Assembly (NCBI GenBank): GCA_001695595.3
Contig: MBPM02000015.1
Coordinates: 930,001-994,000 of the forward strand
Source: Plasmopara viticola
Taxonomy: Eukaryota > Oomycota > Peronosporomycetes > Peronosporales > Peronosporaceae
Length of the DNA: 64,000 nt
Reading direction: 5' to 3'
Part shown: positions 1 through 11,907 of the stretch, piece after piece
How the letters are laid out: each line of letters starts with the position of its first letter
How positions within the stretch are numbered: the stretch's first letter is position 1
Made by a program: the position numbers and the translations under genes
The notes under the pieces: model-generated
Seen by the model: the letters and a program-made list of their open reading frames with translations, nothing else
Database searches by the model: none
What the model was told of the DNA's origin: nothing

Positions 1-860
1 TACGACAAGAAATCGACTCGATGCCTGAGACACAAAGACCGAATTTCGATTAAATGATTAAAAACGCAATTAGTGTGACGGTGGGTACTAGACCCAAGCT
101 ATGCCAGTGCATCAGTAAGTTGTGCTGTGTAGATCTGCTCAATGAAGTTTATAATGCTGTGCGCTACCACATTAATGAATATTGGATGAGAGATTTCCTT
201 GCCCGTTACTGTCGACTCACTCAGTCCACTATGGGAATAAGCTAAGTGAATCATTGCCCGCTGATGCATAAAAGTTAATAAAGTTCATCGTTGGTGCTAA
301 AAAATAATCTGCAATTTGCCAGCTACACCGAAAGAGGACAGACACAGGCCCAAGCTTGCTCACCCACATTTTCAGCCGTCAAATCGCTCTTGCTCCGCCC
401 CCCCCCCCGTTTAACGGGTCGTGCCGAGCTAAACTGCTACCGAACTTTACGTCAACTAGCGCTCACAGTATTTCACTGTACGCTCATCCCTGCTAAACGA
501 CAAAACTAAGTGCGCTAAGTCTTACCGAAAGGTTTTGACTGGAATCGCTTTAAACTACACTGTAGTGAAAATTATAATCAGGACGCTAAGCCGTACTGAC
601 GTAAGTCTACGAAAAGCTTAATTTCACGCGAAGTGAAAAAAAGAGCATACATTGTAGGCTGCACTTGCACTGTGTCCGAGTATTGAGGTACCTCTTGACT
701 AGTTTTTGCCTTGGTGCTATTTGCACTAGAGACATTCTTCAATTTTTATTAATCGCTCTTGTGACTAAAATAACAGAATAAAAAAATGAAGGACAAAAAA
801 GGTGATTTTTACCTGCTGGAACATGATGGGCCCCCAAAGGGACAAAAGATGGCGTCAGAC
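1..860. other. Repeat-rich flank without a recognisable gene
   Basis: I see no convincing gene here. Short open frames at 54-245 and 291-509 have no recognisable domain. A run of 12 C residues lies near 397-408. The stretch probably belongs to the decayed repeat landscape that continues into the LINE downstream, but nothing in it marks the LINE's true 5' end. Confidence 0.4.
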
Positions 861-2751
861 ATAGCAAAATGCAGCTCCAAGAGCCGAATTCTCACGTCCG
901 GCTGACGCTATTCTTGAGAAGGTGAAAGCCGCTTTGATGAATCCAGACCGTGACCCACAAGATAAACGTTGCGCCGCTTTAGCTGGAATACCCCAGCAGG
1001 TCTCTCCCGAACTATGCCTTTCAGCTCACGTCAAGTTTTTCTGATACGGAAACAATGATCTCACTCGGTTCAACGCCGCAGACACCGTTGTGGTCGTCTA
1101 ATTCGGCCCATCTTCGAGATTTGAAGGCTATTCGTGATGCTAAAATTAATTTTCAGTACACCGATCGGGACGTGTACATGAAATTAGGTGGTGAAATTGT
1201 GACCATTTGCGATCGCAAATTTAAAGTTCCGAGTACAATTACTGGTATTATGTGGACCTTCAGCGCCTAACAGATGACGCCACGGACGGACTCGTTTATG
1301 ACTGAATTACCCAAAAAGGTACACCTCCGGTGTTTATACACCGGCTCATGTTGTTGGAGGTCTTCGTTCACGCAGCCGCTGGGTATATTTCAACTAAAAA
1401 ACTGCTCCCGGTCTCAGTCATTCTGGATAAATAGACCCCGCTTCGACAGATCCAGTTTTCAGGTCACAACTATTCGGTGGTTCACCACCTTAACAGGGCC
1501 TACAATAACGTGATCCCTCCCTTGACAAAGGAATTAATAAGAAAGGCCAAAATTCGCAAATTTGAGCCTGAGGAACCGAGTCGCAATTCAGATGATGCTG
1601 GAAGCATTCCACTAGCGTATGACAATGAGAGCGACTCAAGAAACCATTCGGCAATAAGTGATGATTCTGTTTGGAATGTGAGCCACATAGTGGGGATCAA
1701 TCTAATTCAGAACTCGGTCCAGTTTTCTCAGTGAAGACATTGAGCCTACAATTATAGCTAAACCAAAATCAGTCTGGCCAAATGAAGGCAAGCCAAAATT
1801 TCCGGTGGGATCAACTACAGCGGCTAGTGTTTCGCCTGCGCGCATTCTTAGGGCAAACCAATTGGTATCTAGTACCGTTGTCACCCCGACTGTGGATTTG
1901 CGGCGTTTACCTCCCTCCCAGCAGATATATCCGCCTATTTCCTCTATAAACTCTTTCGAATGGCTTCGTGAAGGTTCGAAAAGACCTACTCCGCCGGACC
2001 AAAATATCATTATCTGGGAAACAACTATGGACCCATCTCAGTCTGTGGCGTCTTCTGTAACGGTCTCGAGGGTGAGCAAATAAGTATTGCTTTGGGCCGT
2101 ATACCAAGACAATGTAAAAAAACTTAACCTTTTTTAACTCTGCGCGGTCATTGGGGAATCTTGGGATCCTTTACCCAGATTACTGACCCGGACATTCTAC
2201 TATCAACGGTCCAAGCACAACCAAGCCTTCACCGAGTTTTACTCGATGCGAAAGTGGATGCCAGTTTTCATTACGTTCGGTCAAAGACTTTTGGTCATGC
2301 GGTTCTTCGAGAGTTGGGCACACGTGACTATTCATTGTCAGCCGATAGGTCGATATCCGGCCGCGTCTCAGCACTTCACCCAAACCATTGAGTTCCAGTC
2401 ACTTTTGGGTCACTTATGCTCGGAATAGATAGAATTTGGTCAGATTTTGGTTAAAGTTGAAACTAGCTGAGGCCGATCTAGCTCCGCAAATTATTGCACC
2501 TAGCATCTATATGGACCAACTTAAAGTGAGTGCAGCTCTCGAGAAGGCAGCATCGGCACTGCCCACTCGCAGGTTAGTATGGGATAGTTCGACTCTGTTC
2601 GGCATAATAAATTTCTTCTTGATGATAAGAATTTTGGCTGGGCCACTTTCCCATGAATACGCAAAGCTTTCGAATATCTGCGCAAGCAGGCCGCTTTAGT
2701 TGACCCCCAGGCTTCCATTTATCCCTAAAGTACAATGGACCCTAAAGGGAT

Positions 2752-3480
2752 ACTCAATTAATGCGAATGATTTAAATAATGTATCGCAACGAACCTTGAA
2801 TTACTTCTTAAACAATTTTAACATGGTGGGAATACAAGAAACAAAATTTACGGGTATCAAAAGCTTTAAAAGAGCCCAATCTCGCTGGAAAACAGCTTCC
2901 CAGCTAACAAATTTTGGTCTCAAAATAATGTGAGCACTTTTACAGGCCAAGCTGGTGTTGGTTTGCTTTTAAAACCTACTTACCCTATCCTTAACCTTTA
3001 AGACGTTACGCGCCGGCACGTCACTTCTATGGATATCCTCTTTCGTTATCTCCCTATCCGGGGTAATATTGACGCGGCTATAACATACATTCACGTACTA
3101 TACGCCCCAGTTCAGCCGGGACACCGGGCTATTTTTTTTTAATTTGCCCCGTCATATTGAAGAAATCAGCCACCTATTGTTCTGAGGGACTTTAATACCG
3201 TCATTTCCAGTCTACTAGATCAGAAACGACACGGCAATCGAAATCGTCTTCAAGGGCGCAATGACTTGCTCGACTGGATGATTACAATCCGTTTGTTTGA
3301 CCCTTGGCGACTTCAAAACCCCGATCTCCAACAATTTGCAAGCCCCAACTCAAGTTCAGGAATTAAATATATTTTAGTCAGCTCTCAACTGTTCCACACT
3401 GATATTCAGAATACCCGCCACAATTTTATAGGCTTGGCTGGAATTGGCGACGATACCGAGATTTCTTTTCGACTTGGCTG
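2752..3480 (+). pseudogene. LINE endonuclease remnant
   Basis: The N-terminal signature reads SINANDLNNVSQRTLNYF followed by NMVGIQETKF. This matches the start of the exonuclease-endonuclease-phosphatase fold of LINE ORF2, including the QET metal-binding Glu. Further on, after a frame change, LRDFNTVISSLLDQKRHG (about 3188-3245) matches the GDFNT motif, and DLLDWMITIRLFDPWR matches the following helix. Several frame changes and stops separate these blocks, so no functional endonuclease can be made. Confidence 0.7.
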
Positions 3481-4129
3481 TTCAATCTTCAACCCGTCAA
3501 AAAGGGTCACATGGAAATGCCCATTTGGGTAATCCAGTTGCCTGAAGCCCATTTGCACAACTTCCTTAATGAGTTAGGAAACTCTTTTTGGGCTCCTAAT
3601 TGGAATTTTTTAATCCGGGATTCTTTTTGGATGAACTCAAACGAAACGATTCTATTTTCTTGCGTGAGTTGTCCCTGAAGAAAAAAAATTGACGCATGCG
3701 GGTGCTTGAGAATTTACAACATAAGGTAAACGAGATTTCAGCATTTGCACGCTCAGGAACCATCCAGTGTCCATCCGATCAGATTACTATTGCAAACCCA
3801 GCTTGAAGAAAAGCTGAATTGAAAAAAATTGCTTTTCGTCCAAGCGGAAGTTTATCTTCGACTCAAAATCCACTGAGCGCTGCTCCAACTTCAGACCGCC
3901 AGTCATTCTTCACAAGACGCCTATCCCGGTCGATTCAATCGAAGACCATATGTCGACTTGTTCCTCTTTTTTGTCGTACTGGTCTGGGATTTACTGTTCG
4001 CCTTCGAAGGAATTTGGCCGTAGTAAACCAAAATGAAATCCTTCAAAAATCGTCCAGATTTTTGAAGACACTAAAGCGCGACTTACTTGACGGATTAGCT
4101 TATTTGGACAGGCGCTAACACACACGGCA

Positions 4130-4900
4130 ATCGGAAAGATTTCGGGTTCGGACGGCCTTCCTGTTGTATACTATAAGACAGACCTATCCCTCTGGAGCAG
4201 AAATTCTGAAGTCATATATGCTGCTCAATTTCAATGGAAAATTATGACTATTCTCCAGCGGAGGGTTTAAGTCTCGCTTTTTTATAAAAAAGGCTATCGG
4301 AAACTCTCAAGCAATTATCGACCAATTTCATTACTCAAAATGGACGCTAAAATCGGTCCCAAAATTCTGGCCCATAGGCTCGGCGCGAAAAATTACTTAT
4401 TCGAATTAATATAGAATTGTGCCGGGTCGGAATAGTCGCCACGCACATTTACGGTTTCAAGCTTTGACCCAATTTTTTGGGGGTGGAAATTCTCGGCAGG
4501 TGTCGATTTACTAGATTTCGCTAAAGCCTTTGATAGTGTCATATGGGACGCACTTGATATGTTATATTGCACTATGGATTCAGGGACCAAATCCGCCGCT
4601 AGATACGAATTTTCATCCCGGGTAGCCTAGCTATTCTGATGTTTAATGGCCAACCACTTGACCCATTTAAAGTAGGTGCGGGGGTCCGTCAAGGAGTCCC
4701 ATTATCGCCAGCATTATTTGTGCTCTTTATTGAGCCTTTGCTTAACTTTCTTCGAGGGCTCTGAAACGAGTCTTAATACGGCCAACACCGTTATCTTTCC
4801 CTTTCAACCTTTTAGGACCATTACGACAAAACCTATTATCGCTTGGAGTTGTTGTGATAGACAATAATAACTGCACCAAACTTTTGGGTCTAGCGAAGAC
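4130..4900 (+). pseudogene. LINE reverse transcriptase remnant
   Basis: Recognisable reverse transcriptase blocks are SGSDGLPVVYYK near 4143, NYRPISLLKMDAKIGPKILA near 4312-4375, DLLDFAKAFDSVIWDALDML near 4505-4565 and GVRQGVPLSPALFVLFIEPL near 4682-4740. They lie in different frames. The expected ADDT stretch with the two catalytic aspartates is not readable: the equivalent position gives ANTVIFP. The blocks are in the canonical order for a non-LTR reverse transcriptase. Confidence 0.75.
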
Positions 4901-5984
4901 TTTAACGGCATTAAGCAGAAATAGAAAGAGTATTATTTATCAGTCTTGACTTTTTGTTGAATGTCAGCGATAATGGCTTCATCACGCAAGGACTTTACGA
5001 GGCTAAGTTGTTGTTCTTCAACAAATAATTATTCCCGTACTATGGTACACAGCCAGTGTTAAATATTTTCCGTCCACTGGCTTTCAAGATCAACTTTCAC
5101 GACTAACTGCACACTTCATATGTCGTTTTAAGTCTTCCAACGCTCTGGCCTGCGAGTGGAGGTTCCTCCCTGAAAGTCAAGGTGGATTAGATTTAACACC
5201 TATTTCAGACTTCATTAAGAGTCTCGAACTTCACATGCTATGTGATTTTAGCTGGCAGGATGCCAACTAATTTACAAACTTGGGTGGACCCAATTATAGG
5301 GACAAGACTATGAATTTCTTTACGCCTGATTTGTATCGGTCCGACCACGTGGTATCACACCGTTTCCATCGCTGGACAAGCTTTGGGTCCTATTGGCACT
5401 TCGTAATTATTGCATGGCATACTCAATTTTGCAGAAAAACTTACAAGGCTTCAAATCAAATTTGACAGGCTAACCACGCCCATTCTAGTTTATTTGGATA
5501 TTACCTACGGCAGCTGTGGTAGAACTCTAGTCGGAGCTACAAGGCCACTGATGTTAGTAAAATTACTAGCTGCTCAAGAATTTTTTAGGCCGGCGCAACT
5601 ATTCAAGGTGTGCCCAACAACTATTACGGCTACAAACCTTTCCTATTTTCCAAGTCAATTTGGCTCCGGGCGGCTTGTCAGCGCGCATTCATGCAACAAT
5701 TTCTTGGAAAAGGCCGGCTCTCTGCTGCGTACACTGGACCCTTATCCAATAGGGCCTAGTTAAGCGCCGAAGTTTTACACCGCAAATTACACCTGGACTT
5801 TCGATATTTAAGAAGTATCAGAGCTAAGTGTGGCAAGAATTCGTTTTTTTTATAAAATCTGATTCACCGACATTGCCCCTTTCTCGACTCGGCGTCCCAG
5901 TAGACCTGATACGACTATGTGGGCCCGTGACTACAAATTGGGCGACATGTCTTGTCAGTCTACTCCGACCTCCATTATCGGCTC

Positions 5985-6140
5985 CAGCACAACGCTTTAT
6001 TTCTCGGTTATCGACTTAAGCATCTTATGGCTGAAACTTTAACCTGCCATTATGGTTGTGGAGTTCTGGAAACTTCCCCACACTTATTTTGGTATTGCGA
6101 TTTTGTGACTCAAGTTTGGTTTAAATGGCTCAATGCTTTT
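5985..6140 (+). pseudogene. LINE zf-RVT (RT C-terminal zinc-binding) remnant
   Basis: The translation from 5952 reads LQHNALFLGYRLKHL, then CHYGCGVLETSPHLFWYCDF, then QVWFKWL. The C-x3-C, H-x3-C spacing and the ETSPHLFWYC core are typical of the zf-RVT domain found after LINE reverse transcriptases. It places the 3' part of the element here. Confidence 0.65.
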
Positions 6141-6700
6141 CGTGGCTTTTTTTGGCCACACTGGAAAGAGAGTCAGTCCTTTTTTCTAAACTTGAACCAA
6201 TCGACCATGCCAAGTCACGTTACGGTTACACTTTATTTATGATTTTCCACATTGTTCGAGTAGTGCTTCTTCGTTGCTTGTGGATGCACAGAAATGTTAT
6301 TCGCTTTCATGCGTTTCAAGCCGACATCATCGAAGTTATCGATCAAGTCGAGGCTGTTATAGTGCTCCACATTTAGCACTTCTATCAAGACTTATGCTGC
6401 AAAACTTTAAGCCATTCCAGTGCCATTCGGCGGCAATTATTTGGGTTGCTAGCCAGATGAAATTCACCAGCAATTTACAGCTAAAATTTTACAATGAAGA
6501 CTTGGTGCAGCTTTGGCACGTTCTCTTAACGTTGGAGATTACTCGGAGCATTATTGCTAATTATACCCTCAACGTTACCCTAGACCCACTTCGGCAGCCG
6601 CCACAATTGGGTCCTATTCTAGCTGAGAGGATGACCCTCCTTGCTCTTTTGCTAGAAAAAAAGATAGGCTAAACACAAAATGCTGTCTATAAGCTTGCTT

Positions 6701-8024
6701 TCGGCATTTCGTTTTTCCGGATTTAATACCTTTGAACAATTTGGCATTTTTGGCTTTTCGTTTTTTGAGGGGTTTTATTACTCCTGGTATTAGTCGTAGC
6801 CGATCTGCTAATTGCGCCTGTTTGAGGTCACGCGTTATCCCGATCTATGTCTCATCTTACATACCGATTTGGTGGGACTTCTGTCAAGTTAGCGATCCTT
6901 GCAGCTTCCCGCCACCCAGTATTACCATCTCTCCCAATTTGCATTGGATTTCACCAAGGTGTTGTCTACCCCTAATCAGGGGCTTCGCATACCGACGTCT
7001 TACGGCTAGATGTTGTGACGATTCCCTCACGATAGTGCCTTCGGCATTTATAGCAAGCTACCAACTTTTCGACTTCCCCATCGTAATCCTCCAAAAAGCA
7101 TCACCTGTTAGTTTTCACGATGGGATTCGATACCGACTAGGCGCAGAGGCAGCAAAACCACTGCACCAAATGACCCGATATGGAAATAATGGAATTTCGG
7201 TGCTTACTCGGATACATCTTCAGCTCATTATGTGACTTATAGTTTGTAAGCCTGCCGTCCTCGATTTACAATTTTAAACTACTTTACTATACTTCTAGAT
7301 ACCACAACAGTAGCTAGGCGACTTGCTGGATAAAAGTGTACTAAAATCTGATTAAGTTGACGATATTATTCTACATCTACTCATTTTGTAGACCCGCATA
7401 TTTTTTCATAAAGGTATTAGTTGTACAGGTATTCCCGTCAAGAAAACCATGACTGTTGTAAATTCCATTTTAATTCCACTCAAACATCCACTTTTCCCCC
7501 AATAATTTTAGTGCAACCTGATATTTGAAATGTGAAATGTATACTCGCTAACTAGGCCCCCATTCCTTAATGCAGTACCTTTTCCTTAAGCAGGTTCACA
7601 TAATTTGGCATGAACGAGCAATCGTTTAAGTACCAGGAGACCAAGCAGAGTGTCCTCGGTTACCGACAATAACCAGAGCATCAAAGTTGATTTCTGCATT
7701 TTGAAAAGCAACAAGAACATTAATGAGCTCACGCCACGATGCGACTCGTACAGCCAATGCAGAGATCAACCTTTATTCATAAAGTATAATGTCTCGAAGT
7801 AAATATAAAGGTCCTTGATGCTCTCGGTACTGTTGATGATTCGAGACAATCTGCTCGGTTTCCTAGTACTTGATACCAGGAGACCAAGCAGAACAATCTC
7901 AGAGTGTCCACGTATGGAAGGAAACTGGTAAGTTGGTAGCGATCGCGTTGTTCTAAGAAGCAGATTTATATTACGTGCAAAACGTATTACCTGAGAAGCA
8001 GGTCACTACGGCTCTGTGCATTTT
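6701..8024. other. AT-rich spacer, possible LINE 3' flank
   Basis: An open frame runs 6732-7235 (TTG start, no domain recognised) and may be LINE 3' flank read through by chance. A 19-bp sequence beginning taccaggagacc occurs twice in direct orientation, at 7631-7649 and 7874-7892, each with gtgtcc downstream. No gene is supported. Confidence 0.35.
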
Positions 8025-8133
8025 TTGATAGTTTTGTTTATTTGATCAGCGGGCTTTAAGATAATGTTTTATGTATATATTTGATAGTTTTGTTTATTTG
8101 ATCAGCGGGCTTTAAGATAATGTTATATGTATA
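8025..8133. repeat. 56-bp tandem duplication
   Basis: Two head-to-tail copies of a 56-bp unit beginning ttgatagttttgtttatttg run from 8025 to 8080 and from 8081 to about 8133. They differ by only one or a few bases, for example tgtttt versus tgttat, so the duplication is recent. It lies in non-coding AT-rich DNA. Confidence 0.85.
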
Positions 8134-8451
8134 ATTTGTCCATTTGACAAGCTAGTTTATATGGTGAGCAAATGTAAATTATTTGAAATATACTGTATAG
8201 CGAAGCGTATAGTTCTTTTTGCATTTTCTTTGAGATCAAATTATATATATTCAGTTTTGAATATTATACAATTTTAGAGCAAGCACTTGCTAGTTTTAAA
8301 TAAAGCAGGTCTTTGCGTATTGGCTTAGAATCGTAGGGGAATTTCGTCAAGCAAATAAAACAAGACATATTCTACAGTAATACTAATATCCTAAAGAAAT
8401 TTTATCAGCTCTAAATAATTTTGTATTATTAGTTTCGATTTGCTTGGAAAA

Positions 8452-8766
8452 GGTTGGGGTGACGCCCTCCTTCCAAGCGCGGGCGTTAAATGCTCCCGCG
8501 CTTCGGGCAGGTGCTCTCGGGCATCTGCAGGTCTCTAACGAGTCTCAACCTCGACGCGACGGTCTCCAGTACCGGGCGCCACCTGGGCTCTTACCAAGTC
8601 AGAGCTAAGCAAAATAATGGAAGACCCTCACGACCTCGGTGCTGGCTGCACTGCCCGCCGAACGAGACTCGACGTATGCGGACACCACTCTATGCCGTGG
8701 ACTAGCCAGACTGAGCCTAGCACGTGCATAACTTGGCAACGCGATAACGTAATACATTACATTACA
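8452..8766 (+). mobile_element. SINE-like element, copy 1
   Basis: This is the first of four copies of a roughly 310-bp GC-rich repeat that starts GGTTGGGGTGACGCCCTCC and ends GGCAACGCGATAACG followed by a short TACAT-type tail. The tail here reads taatacattacattacat. Copies 3 and 4 are bounded by target-site duplications, which supports retroposition; this copy has no clear duplication. Both copies 1 and 2 are preceded by ggaaaa, so the full-length 5' end may start about six bases upstream. The 71-residue open frame inside it (8490-8705) is a property of the repeat and not a gene. Confidence 0.75.
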
Positions 8767-8860
8767 TATGACGATTGAATACCGGTATGGTCAATGCATA
8801 AGAAACTACTGCTTTGGCCCTCGTCCAGAAATGTGCAACTCTTTGGGTTACTAGTAATAC

Positions 8861-9130
8861 TTACAACCTTTGACTACCATACAAAACCAAATCGTAAGGC
8901 AGTAATTTATATATGTACGCTGCTTTAGCATAGCTTACGAATGCGCAGCCATCAAGGACATTAGGCGCGGGCCAAGCGTCGAGTATTGCATGCGTAGTAT
9001 TCTCTATATACTTTCTGGAACGCACCGTCATCTTGCCCTCGACATGAATAACGGCCAAAGCAAGATTTTCTGGCAAATTATCGCGGGCTTTGTTTGTTGG
9101 GTAAACGCCGGGCACGCTTTTGTTTGCCAT
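8861..9130 (-). CDS. Hypothetical small protein, possibly a first exon
   Basis: A clean ATG-initiated frame of 89 codons begins at 9130 on the minus strand (MANKSVPGVYPTNKARDN). I do not recognise the family. Just before the frame's stop, the minus strand carries GGTT followed by GTAAGTATTA, a good 5' splice donor. The frame may therefore be the first exon of a gene continuing toward lower coordinates, where SINE-like copy 1 begins about 100 bp away. No following exon was found, so truncation by the repeat is possible. Composition looks more protein-like than the surrounding shadow frames. Confidence 0.35.
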   Translation of the reverse strand: MANKSVPGVYPTNKARDNLPENLALAVIHVEGKMTVRSRKYIENTTHAILDAWPAPNVLDGCAFVSYAKAAYIYKLLPYDLVLYGSQRL

Positions 9131-9373
9131 TGTGATAGCAGTACTTGCATGTTTGTGTCTTAGTACGCAGTGAACGTGGCTCTAGCGACCACTAAAGCGA
9201 TTGTTGATTAGTAGTGCATAAGAAGCTTCAATGCAAAAGGGTATCGAATGCCGTAACTTTGACTCGTTCTTTCAATAAAGCCCCGCTTGAAGAGGTTACA
9301 AAGTGCCGAGTTTGACAACTTGCCTGCCACAAATCGAGCACAACCTCCAACGATGCAATTCTCTACAACCAAC

Positions 9374-9856
9374 CTACATGAGATCCACGAACGGCTGCGC
9401 AGCCATGGTAATGGGTTTGGTTCCCTTTGTCTTCAGCGTGTAGGCGGCCTTGGGCTGCGCGGGGGTGCGCTTAATCTGAGCACGGACGCCGGTTGCACGG
9501 GCCTCTTTCTTTTTCAGCTCGTTCTCCTTCACACGCGTGAGAAAGCCTAAACGGCACTTAGACGGATGCACGTGCTCAACACGCACGTTAATGTGCTTGT
9601 GGATGATACGATTGCCCACCACCTTGTTCACACGCACACCGACAGCACGCTTGGTCACATTGTAGACGCGACCAGTACGGCCGTGGTAAAACTTGTGCGG
9701 CATGCCCTTCTGTACGGCACCGTTAGCCTTAATGTCCACGTAGTCGCCCACCTTGAACGTGCGCAGGTACGTCGACATCTTGATCATACCACTTTGACGG
9801 AACGGGCGAGCGAACATGTCGCGAGTGCGAGCGCGGTAACCAAAAGAGTGCGGCAT
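9374..9856 (-). CDS. RPL21: 60S ribosomal protein eL21
   Basis: A single-exon gene of 160 residues, the usual length of the family. eL21 is a component of the large cytosolic ribosomal subunit. The N-terminus [20 protein letters not shown], the [20 protein letters not shown] core and the [16 protein letters not shown] segment are characteristic, and the C-terminal third is rich in Lys and Arg. The ATG at 9856 gives the canonical start. It is divergent to the FIP1-like gene, whose ATG is 485 bp away, so the spacer probably carries both promoters. No intron or lesion is seen. Confidence 0.96.
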   Translation of the reverse strand: MPHSFGYRARTRDMFARPFRQSGMIKMSTYLRTFKVGDYVDIKANGAVQKGMPHKFYHGRTGRVYNVTKRAVGVRVNKVVGNRIIHKHINVRVEHVHPSKCRLGFLTRVKENELKKKEARATGVRAQIKRTPAQPKAAYTLKTKGTKPITMAAQPFVDLM

Positions 9857-10341
9857 TTTGGACTAAGCTGTTGCAGGACACAGCACAAACCCATTAGTAG
9901 CTACACTTGCAGACTCGATTAAAGCGACTTGATGGAATCGTTGAAATGAAGAGAGTGACGAAGCATCGGCGTTGGCCTAGCATCTCGTCCAAACCGAGCC
10001 GCTTCTGTTGCAACAGTCGGTTATTTCTACGCTCCGACGCTCAACATGGCAAGCGCTTTGACCTGATTCTGAACGTCTTTCATCACTTTACAGCTACCCT
10101 CTCCCCATCGTGCATTCCCACTACTCGTAAATAAAGGCTTACCTGCAAAAAGTCGAACGAGACAAGAAGAACTGCGTCTATTTGAGCGAAGATAGACCGC
10201 GAAATTATTGGCCGCGGAGGCGCCAGCATACATAGATCAAGTGCAACCCTCGTAGGCCAATCACCAATTGAAATCTATCTACTGGGAGAACTCACATAAG
10301 TACGATATTACCTCACACCATCATTCTTGTGATCCGATACA
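9857..10341. promoter_or_regulatory. Divergent promoter region between eL21 and FIP1-like gene
   Basis: This 485-bp spacer separates the ATG of the ribosomal protein gene (-) from the ATG of the FIP1-like gene (+). It must hold the 5' untranslated regions and promoters of both unless either has a distant 5' exon. I do not see a TATA box or an initiator that I would commit to. Its regulatory role is inferred from position only. Confidence 0.45.
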
Positions 10342-11907
10342 ATGGAGGACGAAGAGTTTGGCGAAGATGTTCTCGTGACGACGCGCGCCGACGAGATTGT
10401 CGTCAAAGACGAAGCCAAGACCGAAGAATCGAGAGTCACGTGGGAATCTAGCAAGGAAGATGTCATTAAATCGGAGAAGAAGGACGAGGACGAAGATGAA
10501 GACGAAGAGTTGTATGGTGGCGTCTCTATCAAGCTCAACGCGTCCGCTACGTCACAAAATGAAGCAGAGGCGGACTCGTCTGTTGCGGCTAAAATCGAAG
10601 CTTCTTCTGAAGTCAAGGATGAGCCGGTAGTGGACTCGGATGACGACGAAGACGATGAGGACGTGGCCATTGTATTGAACACTGACCACGCGAACAAACC
10701 AACACTGCGCTTCACGGGCGGCGGGAATCGGTACGTGCGTGGCAGCTTTCCAAGCCAACAACTTGGCGCATCAGGAACCTCAAGCACTAAAGCCATGACA
10801 AGCGCTCAGATTGGAGAGTCGAGTGGATCCACAATGGACGGATTGGACGACATGACCATGTTCGGAGGACGACGCACCGCGTTCGATGTGGATATTGATC
10901 TTTTAGAAGACAGACCGTGGCGGAAACCAGGTGTGGATATATCCGATTACTTTAATTACGGTTTCGATGAGCACAGTTGGAGAGAGTACGCTACACGGCA
11001 GCTCAGGTTGAGGCGTGAACTCGCCGTTGAGAAGTCGAGAGAGCAAGCGTCGAGACAAGCCGTTAATGCGGCCAACCAGCAAGCTATGCGAGAACGAGAT
11101 GCCAAATTGCAAGGTCGAGGAGGTGGGGGGTTGCCACCTCGTGGATACCCGGGACCAATGAAAGGAGAAGGTGAAGACGAACAGCCTGGAGAGTGGGGGG
11201 CTGGAGGGAATGGCATGCCTTCCTTGGGCAGTGTACCGCCTCGTGGGTTCATGCCTCCGCGAGGCTGGCATCCGGATATGGGACCGCCATTGGGCTTTAT
11301 GGGTCAGCAGAATTGGAATGGTCCTCCTATGGGAGCTGCGCCGTGGTGCGCTGTACCTGGAAGAGGCCCTCCATTGACGGGTGGACCGGGTGGTGGCAGA
11401 GGTAATTTTGGTGATCGTGGGACCAGTGGCAAGGATGATTGGGCTGATAAACGTGGAGGTCGATCACGAGAAGCAAGTCGTGATCGATCAAAGTCACGTG
11501 ATCGCCATCACCGTGAGGCCTCACGTAATAGCGGACGCCGAGATGGATCAGATACTAAAGATACAAGTGACAAGGACCGAGGCCGGGATAGGGACAGGGA
11601 CAGAGACCGAGACGATCGACGTGATCGTGGTCGAGAACGTGAACGGGAACGAGGCCGGGATGGTGGTCGTGAGCGAGACCGAGGTAATGGTCGTGACGAT
11701 CGCGGACGCGATCGCGACCGGAATCACCCTCGCGAGCGTGAAGGTCGTGGAACTGGAGAGCATGAAAGAGAGCGAAACGGTCGTAACCGAGTAGAGCGAG
11801 GCACACGCTCAAGATCTCGAGATCGTGATTCTCGCAAACGAAAAGGTCGAGAGGAAAGCTCCAGCAGTAGCCGAAATAGTGATCCAAGACACAAACGGCG
11901 GCACTAG
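10342..11907 (+). CDS. FIP1: FIP1-like pre-mRNA 3'-end processing factor
   Basis: One exon encodes 521 residues. Fip1 is the CPSF/CPF subunit that links poly(A) polymerase to the cleavage complex in the nucleus. The diagnostic Fip1 motif lies at about residues 185-235: RPWRKPGVDISDYFNYGFDE followed by HSWREYATRQLRLR. The N-terminus is acidic (long Glu/Asp runs, residues 1-115), as in other Fip1 proteins, where this region binds poly(A) polymerase. A Gly/Pro/Met-rich linker (about 255-370) leads into an Arg/Asp/Glu dipeptide region (about 375-500; RDRDRDRD, RERERERG), as in metazoan FIP1L1, where it binds RNA. The ATG at 10342 starts the acidic region and has no better upstream alternative. 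The extreme low-complexity tail creates several long shadow frames on the opposite strand. Confidence 0.92.
   Translation: MEDEEFGEDVLVTTRADEIVVKDEAKTEESRVTWESSKEDVIKSEKKDEDEDEDEELYGGVSIKLNASATSQNEAEADSSVAAKIEASSEVKDEPVVDSDDDEDDEDVAIVLNTDHANKPTLRFTGGGNRYVRGSFPSQQLGASGTSSTKAMTSAQIGESSGSTMDGLDDMTMFGGRRTAFDVDIDLLEDRPWRKPGVDISDYFNYGFDEHSWREYATRQLRLRRELAVEKSREQASRQAVNAANQQAMRERDAKLQGRGGGGLPPRGYPGPMKGEGEDEQPGEWGAGGNGMPSLGSVPPRGFMPPRGWHPDMGPPLGFMGQQNWNGPPMGAAPWCAVPGRGPPLTGGPGGGRGNFGDRGTSGKDDWADKRGGRSREASRDRSKSRDRHHREASRNSGRRDGSDTKDTSDKDRGRDRDRDRDRDDRRDRGRERERERGRDGGRERDRGNGRDDRGRDRDRNHPREREGRGTGEHERERNGRNRVERGTRSRSRDRDSRKRKGREESSSSSRNSDPRHKRRH

Larger units (their letters stand above)
860..6700 (+). 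mobile_element. Degenerate LINE (non-LTR retrotransposon)
   Basis: Traces of a non-LTR retrotransposon appear in the expected 5'-3' order, in shifting frames with many stops. They are an ORF1-like charged region (about 890-2090), an apurinic-like endonuclease (about 2750-3480), a reverse transcriptase (about 4130-4900) and a zf-RVT zinc-binding segment (about 5985-6140). This order and the C-terminal zf-RVT are typical of L1/Tx1-type elements. No intact ORF remains, and the catalytic YxDD region is not recognisable: the place where it is expected reads ANTVIFP. The ends are approximate because I found neither a poly-A tail nor a target duplication. It is an old, immobile copy. Confidence 0.75.

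Noticed and set aside
8490..8705. 71-codon open frame in SINE-like copy 1, repeated in copy 4 at 42387-42602
   Set aside because: The same frame recurs only because the repeat recurs. Copies differ by frame-neutral and frame-changing bases alike, and no ribosomal context or domain supports translation.
9566..9922. 118-codon plus-strand frame opposite eL21
   Set aside because: Antisense shadow of a highly biased ribosomal protein gene.
10308..10796. 162-codon Ser-rich frame on the minus strand
   Set aside because: It is the antisense of the acidic GAA/GAC/GAG-rich part of the FIP1-like gene, which automatically produces a Ser-rich open frame.
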